NCBI GenBank assembly: GCA_030605285.1
Contig: JAUWIQ010000012.1
Span: forward strand, 1-12,559
Reading direction: 5' to 3'
DNA length: 12,559 bases
DNA from: Planctomycetota bacterium
GTDB lineage: Bacteria; Planctomycetota; Planctomycetia; Pirellulales; UBA7805
Below are positions 7,771-12,559 of the stretch, piece after piece. The notes under the pieces are model-generated. The model saw only the letters and a program-made list of their open reading frames with translations, was not told the origin of the DNA and did no database searches. The translations under genes and the position numbers were made by a program. Numbering within the stretch: position 1 is the first letter of the stretch; the number at the start of each line of letters is the position of its first letter.

Positions 7771-8505
7771 ATGACCCATTCTCAATCTGCTTCAAAAGTT
7801 TCCCCTGTTGCGGATCTCACTGCCGTCACCCTCGCGCTTGTCTTTCCCACACTGCTGACTTATGTCTACTTCACACTCCTGAGTGCCGCGCCAACTGGTG
7901 TCCAAAATACAACGTACGCAATACTCAAAATTATTCAGTTCAGCATTCCGCTCGTTTGGGTTCGAGTTGTCCAACGCCAGAAGCTCTCATTCCGCGCGGA
8001 TCCCCGTCGAGGCATGTTTTTGTCCGTTGCATTTGGGACAGTGGTCCTGGTGGCAATGTGGTGCCTCTACAAATACTGGTTGCTGCCTTCCGGGAGAATG
8101 GAAGTGGCCCTCCAGCCGGTCCGCAGTAAGATCGAGGGGTTTGGAGTGGACACGCTTGCAACCTATGCAACGTTGACCATTTTTTATTCGCTGATCCATT
8201 CGGGTCTGGAGGAATACTACTGGCGATGGTTTGTCTTTGGACAGCTCCGTCGCCTCCGCGGCGTATCTTTGGCAATCTTTGTCTCGAGCCTCGGATTTAC
8301 CGCACACCCCGTGCTGCTGCTGGCTACGTTTTTTGGCTGGACTTCTGCCCTGACCTGGATATTTTCAGCGGCAATCGCGGTGGGCGGCTGCGTCTGGGCC
8401 TGGCTTTACAACCGAAGCGGGTCGCTCTACGGCGTCTGGGCCTCGCACATGCTTGTCGATGTGGGCGTCTTTCTGATCGGTTTTGATCTCGCCGGCATCG
8501 GATAA
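7771..8505 (+). CDS. CPBP-family (CAAX/Rce1-like) intramembrane metalloprotease-like protein
   Basis: This 244-residue, very hydrophobic protein has the motifs of the CPBP/ABI family (PF02517), related to eukaryotic Rce1. Motif 1 is EEYYWR, with Glu147, Glu148 and Arg152. Motif 2 is in SSLGFTAH with His179. The last motif is HMLVD, with His226 and Asp230; Asp replaces the Asn usual in HxxxN. The glutamate and histidines form the presumed active site within the membrane. Hydrophobic segments lie near 18-40, 46-62, 80-100, 126-146, 164-190, 193-213 and 222-240. Family members process prenylated proteins or peptides in some organisms, or act in immunity to bacteriocins; the substrate here cannot be told. 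The ATG at 7771 gives a normal family length, although no good ribosome-binding site precedes it. The gene is 81 bases upstream of the PaaK-like ligase on the same strand, and a strong inverted repeat covers its stop codon. Confidence 0.85.
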   Translation: MTHSQSASKVSPVADLTAVTLALVFPTLLTYVYFTLLSAAPTGVQNTTYAILKIIQFSIPLVWVRVVQRQKLSFRADPRRGMFLSVAFGTVVLVAMWCLYKYWLLPSGRMEVALQPVRSKIEGFGVDTLATYATLTIFYSLIHSGLEEYYWRWFVFGQLRRLRGVSLAIFVSSLGFTAHPVLLLATFFGWTSALTWIFSAAIAVGGCVWAWLYNRSGSLYGVWASHMLVDVGVFLIGFDLAGIG

Positions 8506-8535
8506 CGGAACCGACTTTCAGAACCGTTATCCGAT
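8497..8535. repeat. Perfect 12-bp inverted repeat spanning the CPBP stop codon
   Basis: ATCGGATAACGG (8497-8508) is followed, after 15 bases, by its exact reverse complement CCGTTATCCGAT (8524-8535). The stop codon TAA (8503-8505) lies in the left arm. In RNA this would be a stable 12-bp hairpin, but no T-run follows on either strand, so it is not a canonical intrinsic terminator. It could attenuate read-through into the ligase gene, stabilise the upstream mRNA's 3' end, or bind a dimeric protein. Confidence 0.75.
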
Positions 8536-8586
8536 CGCTCACCAAATGTTGTCGGCTCATTCCCGAACGAATCGTCATCGGCTACC

Positions 8587-9879
8587 ATGACCAGCATGAT
8601 TTCTCCTGCGGACCGTCAGAAAATACAGCGACTCGATCGTAAGCCGCTCGAACAATACCAACTTCAACGGCTGAACGGGCTCTTGGAGGCAATTCTCCCC
8701 TCCAACCAGTTCTACGCACAAAAGCTCTCCGGAATCGCCACTCCACTCCAAGCAATCGACCACTTGCGTACTTTTCCCTTGACGACCAAGGCGGAGCTCA
8801 GCGGTCAAGACGACAACGGCTGGGCCACAAACCGCACCTTCGAACGCACACGGTATACCCGGTTCCATCAAACTTCCGGCACACGCGGTCGCCCGTTGAT
8901 TGTCCTTGATACCCCAGAAGACTGGCAGTGGTGGATTGAAAGCTGGCAAGTTATTTTAGACGCTGCGGAAATCACCCCCGACGATGTCTGCATGCTGGCT
9001 TTTTCGTTTGGTCCTTTCATCGGTTTTTGGTCCGCCTTCGATGCCCTCCTGCAACGCGGTTGCCTTGGTATCTCTGGAGGAGGTCTTTCGACGCATGCGC
9101 GACTCGAGCGAATGCGGGTTTTGGGGGCGACGTGCCTCTTCTGCACACCCTCGTATGCCCTTCGCATGGCGGAGGTAGCAGCTGAGGTCGGCGTGGACCT
9201 CCATCAGCTCCCCACGCGAACCCTTGTTGTCGCCGGGGAACCGGGCGGTTCGATACCGAGCGTTCGCAATCAAATTGAGACGGCCTGGGATGCGCGAGTC
9301 CTGGATCACAGCGGGGCTACGGAAATAGGCCCCTGGGGCTACGGCAGACTGGAAGGGGGTGGGCTCTACATCAATGAAGGGGAATTTCTGGCGGAATTTA
9401 TCGAACTTGAAACCCAGCAACCCGCTGCCGAGGGAGAGCTTTCAGAACTGGTGCTTACCTCCTTGGGCCGGGTGGGCAACCCGGTACTCCGCTACCGAAC
9501 CGGTGATCTTGTGCGGCCCCACTGGCCCGCTGAGAAGGAATTGAATCGTTTCGTCTATTTAGAAGGAGGTGTCCTCGGTCGCACAGATGACATGATGATT
9601 ATCCGGGGCGTGAATATCTTGCCAAGTTCGGTCGAACAGATTTTGTGTGGGTTTCCAGAACTCACTGAATATCGCATGACCGCGTACAGGGAGGGTACAC
9701 TGGACCAATTGCGGGTGGAGGTCGAAAATCAACAACAGTCCACCGAGAGCATCGCTGCGGAGTTGCAATTGCAATTGGGACTGAGTATCGAAGTCGTTTC
9801 TGTACCGGTCGGTTCTCTACCCCGCTCTGAAGGCAAGGCGCAACGTTTTATTGATCAGCGCAGGAGGAATGTCACGTGA
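8587..9879 (+). CDS. PaaK-like adenylate-forming ligase (phenylacetate-CoA ligase family)
   Basis: This 430-residue cytoplasmic enzyme belongs to the AMP-binding superfamily, PaaK/COG1541 branch, which activates a carboxylic acid with ATP and usually transfers it to CoA. The phosphate-binding loop is QTSGTRGRP at 95-103. The acid/adenine region carries HSGATEIG at 241-248, and YRTGDLV at 303-309 holds the ribose-binding aspartate 307. The hinge region is GRTDDMMIIRGVNILPSSVE at 331-350, the PaaK signature. The C-terminal PRSEGKAQR (412-420) supplies the expected catalytic lysine 417. Length and motifs are complete, so it is probably active. The substrate cannot be read from the sequence; no other phenylacetate genes are nearby, so the family name should not be taken as the reaction. 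A second Met at codon 4 is an alternative start; neither has a clear ribosome-binding site. Its stop overlaps the start of the DUF971 gene by four bases. Confidence 0.88.
   Translation: MTSMISPADRQKIQRLDRKPLEQYQLQRLNGLLEAILPSNQFYAQKLSGIATPLQAIDHLRTFPLTTKAELSGQDDNGWATNRTFERTRYTRFHQTSGTRGRPLIVLDTPEDWQWWIESWQVILDAAEITPDDVCMLAFSFGPFIGFWSAFDALLQRGCLGISGGGLSTHARLERMRVLGATCLFCTPSYALRMAEVAAEVGVDLHQLPTRTLVVAGEPGGSIPSVRNQIETAWDARVLDHSGATEIGPWGYGRLEGGGLYINEGEFLAEFIELETQQPAAEGELSELVLTSLGRVGNPVLRYRTGDLVRPHWPAEKELNRFVYLEGGVLGRTDDMMIIRGVNILPSSVEQILCGFPELTEYRMTAYREGTLDQLRVEVENQQQSTESIAAELQLQLGLSIEVVSVPVGSLPRSEGKAQRFIDQRRRNVT
9862..9867 (+). promoter_or_regulatory. Strong ribosome-binding site for the DUF971 gene
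   Basis: AGGAGG lies inside the 3' end of the ligase gene, eight bases before the GTG at 9876. It is the best Shine-Dalgarno sequence seen in the window, and it selects this GTG as start. Confidence 0.8.
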
Positions 9880-10193
9880 ATCTGCGGCCCACCGAACTAA
9901 AAATTTCTACCGAGAACCACTTGCGCATTACCTGGGATGACGGCAGTCAGCGGGAATATAGCTTCCGGGAGTTGCGAGACCATTGTCCCTGTGCAACCTG
10001 TCGGGAACAAAAACGCAGCACAAGCGACGACCTTTTGCCTGTACTCTCGTCAGCCGAGTTGCAACCGCTGCGCATTTTGGATATGCAGCCCGTCGGCAAC
10101 TATGCGTATGCCATCAAATTCAGCGACGGACACGATACGGGCATTTTCCAGTTGACGCTCCTAGGCCAATTGGGGCAACCGGTATCCAAATGA
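9876..10193 (+). CDS. DUF971 protein, homologous to the zinc-binding N-terminal domain of gamma-butyrobetaine hydroxylase
   Basis: This 105-residue protein is a stand-alone DUF971 domain (PF06155). It begins with the typical LKISTENHLRITWDDG, followed by a CPCATCR motif. In human gamma-butyrobetaine hydroxylase the same domain binds structural zinc through three cysteines (38, 40, 43) and a histidine (82). Here Cys37, Cys39, Cys42 and His86 (in SDGHDTGIF) fit that pattern, so zinc binding is likely. The function of stand-alone DUF971 proteins is not established; related domains are also found fused to Mrp/ApbC-type iron-sulfur carriers. It starts at GTG 9876, overlapping the ligase stop as GTGA, with AGGAGG upstream, so translation is probably coupled to the ligase. 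The 3' end faces the DUF4340 gene 21 bases away. Confidence 0.9.
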   Translation: MNLRPTELKISTENHLRITWDDGSQREYSFRELRDHCPCATCREQKRSTSDDLLPVLSSAELQPLRILDMQPVGNYAYAIKFSDGHDTGIFQLTLLGQLGQPVSK

Positions 10194-10214
10194 CCTGCTG
10201 ATCACGCCAACAAG

Positions 10215-12002
10215 TTATGGCTTTACCGGTGGCACGATATCTCGGAGTTGGTCAAGAGGATCCCTTTTGCCACGCAGTGGCGAAGTAGCACCGTCCGGAC
10301 TCTCTTTTGGTTTTTCCTTTGCTTGGATCACATCCTTGCTCGTGAGATGAATTTTCTGGTAGATCTCGTCTGAAATAACATAATACCAGTCGGCAAATCG
10401 CCGGTTCAGTTCTGTAGAACGCGTTTTCCCAGTCGTAACCTTCTCGTCGTAATCTTTCTTTTTTCTTTCGTTGTCCTTGATAATCCGTTCGCGTTTCTCC
10501 TGCCAAGATTTTTTGGCCGCTTCTGCTTCGACATCTTTTTCTCCAGCAGCAAGAGGGCCCTGTTTTTCTTGGGCTCCCTCGGAGTCCGGGGCCCCCAGAT
10601 TCTTGCCTGATTCGCCCGGCGTCTGAGGCGCGTCATCCTCGGCCCGGCGCAACTTGGTAGCGGAGGACTTGGTCAGCGATGCTTCAGTCTCTTCCCCCTC
10701 TTTGCGAGCAGGTTCCGGGGGATTCTCTGCCGGTATTTCTTGGTAGTCCGGTTTTTCAATAAGACGCTCATCAAATCGCGTGACCACCATGAGGTTTCGT
10801 AAAACCTTTCCGCCTTCCGAGGAGACACTGGCTAGCTCGTCCGCCGGGGACTCATTTTTTCCTGCCGCCTTGTCTTTACCCGCAACATTACCAAATCGCA
10901 GGACATACTCGACCCCATCGGCCATACCTACCTTCACTTCACCGTTGTTTGACAACAAAACACTCTGCTTCTCTCCACTCGGAGCTTGTACGGTTCGAAA
11001 GAAGAATCCGTGTGCTTCGAGACTTTCCGTCGCCTGGGGATTGGTTCGAATGAATTCGGCCAAGCTGTCACCGAGACCTGCGGGCTTTCGATAGACATTG
11101 ACAATTTTTAAATCGTCCAAAGCGGATTTCATTTCGTCTAATCGTTTCTTATTCAGTTCCTGATCCGCCGTCAGTTTTTCTTCCTTGGGCAGACCCTTCT
11201 GGAAAACAACCAGTTGTTTTAATTTCCACTCGAGATCATTCTGGTCGTACTGAAGTTGGATATCCGACTGCATATCCACACCCTGCACAACCGTGACGAC
11301 TTGCAAACCGTCATTACCCAAGACCGGTTGCTGTTGGGTAATGACCGTGTAGTCATTGATGGAAACATCCTGAAGTTCCAGAGGATCGAGCTTGAGAAGA
11401 TCCCGTTCGATCCAGTCCTCAAACTGTGTCGACAGGCTTTCCGGCTGCAGCTTGACCGTATAGACCTGATCATTGCCCGCCTGCCTGACGTAGTACTGAC
11501 CGTCCGCCGTGCGAACCTTCTTACCGATGATAAAATCAGTGAGAGTCTTACCTTCAGCATCGCTCAACGTGACCCGAGTCCCTACGCCTTCGACACCTTT
11601 GCCCAATTGATCGTCCGTGGGGTCCAGAACCCCAAAGTCTGGATGATTTCCGGAACGATTTGTAACGCTCGAAAGTATTTCGGCATGATTCACACCAGCA
11701 ACCGCACTCACGAGGTGATCTCGTTCGTCGGCCGGATAATTCTCATGGGATGGAATCGAAAACCGGCCATCTACTTTGTTCACTTCAAAAGGCTCCGCCT
11801 GTCCCTCATTTGCATCAAATTTGACGATCTTCATCCCCGTGACATCCAGCGGATTCTCAATCGCAACGAAGGGCTTGCCCACCTCATCCGCACCCGTTTT
11901 TTCGGGTGCTTCGCGACTCACGACCATGGCAACTAGGGTACTCACGAAGGCAATTGCAAGGAACAAGATCGTTTTGCTGTCTTCACTCATCGTCTTTTTC
12001 AT
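10215..12002 (-). CDS. DUF4340 domain-containing membrane-anchored protein
   Basis: This 595-residue protein has one N-terminal membrane segment (about 11-29) and an outward-facing remainder. The segment up to about 410 fits the DUF4340 family, with repeated beta-rich units such as FIIGKKVRTADGQYYVRQ (157-174) and the following FEDWIERDLLKLD (194-206). DUF4340 genes commonly sit beside GldG-type subunits of uncharacterised ABC-2 type systems, and a GldG-type gene lies 66 bases upstream here, so an operon is likely. Residues about 420-500 are a low-complexity stretch rich in Glu, Pro, Ala and Lys. A charged helix (about 499-522) and the ending RRFADWYYVISDEIYQKIHL (535-552) follow. Start choice is uncertain. 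The ATG at 12002 has AGGA only two bases upstream; the ATG at 11990 (MSEDSK) removes four residues and leaves AGGA 13 bases away. The molecular role is unknown. Confidence 0.85.
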   Translation of the reverse strand: MKKTMSEDSKTILFLAIAFVSTLVAMVVSREAPEKTGADEVGKPFVAIENPLDVTGMKIVKFDANEGQAEPFEVNKVDGRFSIPSHENYPADERDHLVSAVAGVNHAEILSSVTNRSGNHPDFGVLDPTDDQLGKGVEGVGTRVTLSDAEGKTLTDFIIGKKVRTADGQYYVRQAGNDQVYTVKLQPESLSTQFEDWIERDLLKLDPLELQDVSINDYTVITQQQPVLGNDGLQVVTVVQGVDMQSDIQLQYDQNDLEWKLKQLVVFQKGLPKEEKLTADQELNKKRLDEMKSALDDLKIVNVYRKPAGLGDSLAEFIRTNPQATESLEAHGFFFRTVQAPSGEKQSVLLSNNGEVKVGMADGVEYVLRFGNVAGKDKAAGKNESPADELASVSSEGGKVLRNLMVVTRFDERLIEKPDYQEIPAENPPEPARKEGEETEASLTKSSATKLRRAEDDAPQTPGESGKNLGAPDSEGAQEKQGPLAAGEKDVEAEAAKKSWQEKRERIIKDNERKKKDYDEKVTTGKTRSTELNRRFADWYYVISDEIYQKIHLTSKDVIQAKEKPKESPDGATSPLRGKRDPLDQLRDIVPPVKP

Positions 12003-12068
12003 TTCCTACTTGAGATTATCTCCAGAAAGGTGATCGACCCCAATGCTTTGGGACGCTGGGCCCATCCG

Positions 12069-12559
12069 CTACCTGAGCCGACTCGCATGGATCGATTCTC
12101 TTTCACGAGAACGTCGCACAAAAAACACACAGACTGCGATCATTAAAGGAAGAATGGGCGGCAGCAAAACTGCCAAAACTTTATAGTTATCCTGAACGCG
12201 ATGGATATTGGCAGCCATTTCATTTTCAATCTGGCGATATTCCGCTTTTTCTTCACGATCCAGCTGGGCCTTCCTAGACTCAATACGCTCCGAACCATTT
12301 CGGCGCGCCATGGCAAGTTCCTCTTCTTGTTGTTGACGACTAATATCGGTTCGCGCCGAGAGACTCTCGTATATTTTGTCAAATGTGGATTGTTCTTCCG
12401 TAAGAATTGTTTTGAACTTTTTCTGGGCCGCCTGTCTGGCATGATCGCGGTCTTCTTTCGCTTTGTCTCCCAATCGCTTGATCGACATCAGCTCCCGATG
12501 CATCGGTCGTCGTTTTCGAATATCGATAAACCGAGAATCGCCTGCCAAATCATCCAAGA
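12069..12559 (-). CDS. GldG-family ABC transport auxiliary protein, C-terminal part (cut by the window edge)
   Basis: About 163 residues of the C-terminus are visible; the gene continues beyond the right edge. The Met encoded at 12557 is probably internal, because DDLAGDSRFIDIRKRRPMHR reads like the conserved segment just before the C-terminal helix of GldG-type proteins. A long charged helical stretch follows (about 25-124 of the fragment, rich in Glu, Arg, Lys and Gln), likely coiled coil. A membrane segment comes next (about 126-147, YKVLAVLLPPILPLMIAVCVFF) and then a basic tail. GldG proteins accompany ABC-2 type ATPase and permease subunits, in gliding motility in Bacteroidetes and in unknown roles elsewhere. 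The neighbouring downstream DUF4340 gene supports this. The ATPase and permease would be expected beyond 12559. Confidence 0.75.
   Translation of the reverse strand, partial: LDDLAGDSRFIDIRKRRPMHRELMSIKRLGDKAKEDRDHARQAAQKKFKTILTEEQSTFDKIYESLSARTDISRQQQEEELAMARRNGSERIESRKAQLDREEKAEYRQIENEMAANIHRVQDNYKVLAVLLPPILPLMIAVCVFFVRRSRERESIHASRLR

Noticed and set aside
10178..10230. ACCGGTA/TACCGGT inverted repeat between the convergent DUF971 and DUF4340 genes as a bidirectional terminator
   Set aside because: The arms are only seven bases, 39 bases apart, inside coding ends, and no T-runs follow.
11256..11936. 226-residue plus-strand open frame
   Set aside because: It is antisense to the DUF4340 gene and resembles no family; it is a shadow of coding sequence.
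12012..12022. GAGATTATCTC palindrome upstream of the DUF4340 gene
   Set aside because: Eleven bases with a one-base centre cannot form a hairpin and is short enough to be chance; no second copy was seen.
12069..12557. GldG-type gene as a complete 162-residue protein starting at 12557
   Set aside because: The first residues match an internal conserved segment of larger GldG-type proteins and the frame is still open at the window edge.
1..12559. CRISPR array, tRNA/rRNA gene, insertion sequence or phage-like module
   Set aside because: No regularly spaced direct repeats, tRNA cloverleaf, transposase or phage protein was seen on either strand.

Overview
The window looks like ordinary chromosome from a planctomycete, probably a Pirellulaceae-like member of the phylum. 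The main evidence is lineage-typical protein architecture. One secreted protein joins a carbohydrate-binding-like domain, a 'membrane-bound dehydrogenase' beta-propeller (TIGR02604 type), HEAT-like repeats and a C-terminal CxxCH haem domain (TIGR02603 type). There is also a DUF4340 protein next to a GldG-type ABC auxiliary subunit. Shine-Dalgarno sites are mostly weak and intergenic gaps are moderate. Family names come from recognising motifs by eye; no searches were run.

Layout. Bases 1-256 hold no confident gene, only a possible intrinsic terminator for the minus strand and a possible 3' end of a plus-strand gene. On the minus strand, 3387-257 carries an oligopeptide-type ABC importer pair: a large lipoprotein substrate-binding protein, then a DppB/OppB-like permease. 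A 359-base divergent intergenic region (3388-3746) follows, with unusual GC-rich secondary structure. On the plus strand, 3747-7616 encodes the 1289-residue secreted haem/propeller protein. A plus-strand set follows: a CPBP (CAAX-protease-like) intramembrane protease (7771-8505), a PaaK-like adenylate-forming ligase (8587-9879) and a DUF971 zinc-site protein (9876-10193); the last two overlap by four bases. Converging on them from the right is a minus-strand operon: the 3' part of a GldG-family gene (12559-12069), then DUF4340 (12002-10215).

How the genes may work together. The lipoprotein and permease should import peptides or similar solutes, but the second permease and the ATPases are not in view. 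The haem/propeller protein is probably a periplasmic or surface oxidoreductase. The ligase and DUF971 protein are translationally coupled and may share a task, which I cannot name. GldG and DUF4340 are accessory parts of an uncharacterised ABC-2 type membrane system; its ATPase and permease should lie beyond the right edge.

I found no CRISPR array, tRNA, rRNA, insertion sequence or obvious defence system. The most unusual signals are non-coding. One is the structured segment at 3504-3595, whose internal mismatches become G-U pairs only in minus-strand RNA. The other is a perfect 12-bp inverted repeat that spans the stop codon of the CPBP gene. I did not find a clearly new system; these are candidates only.
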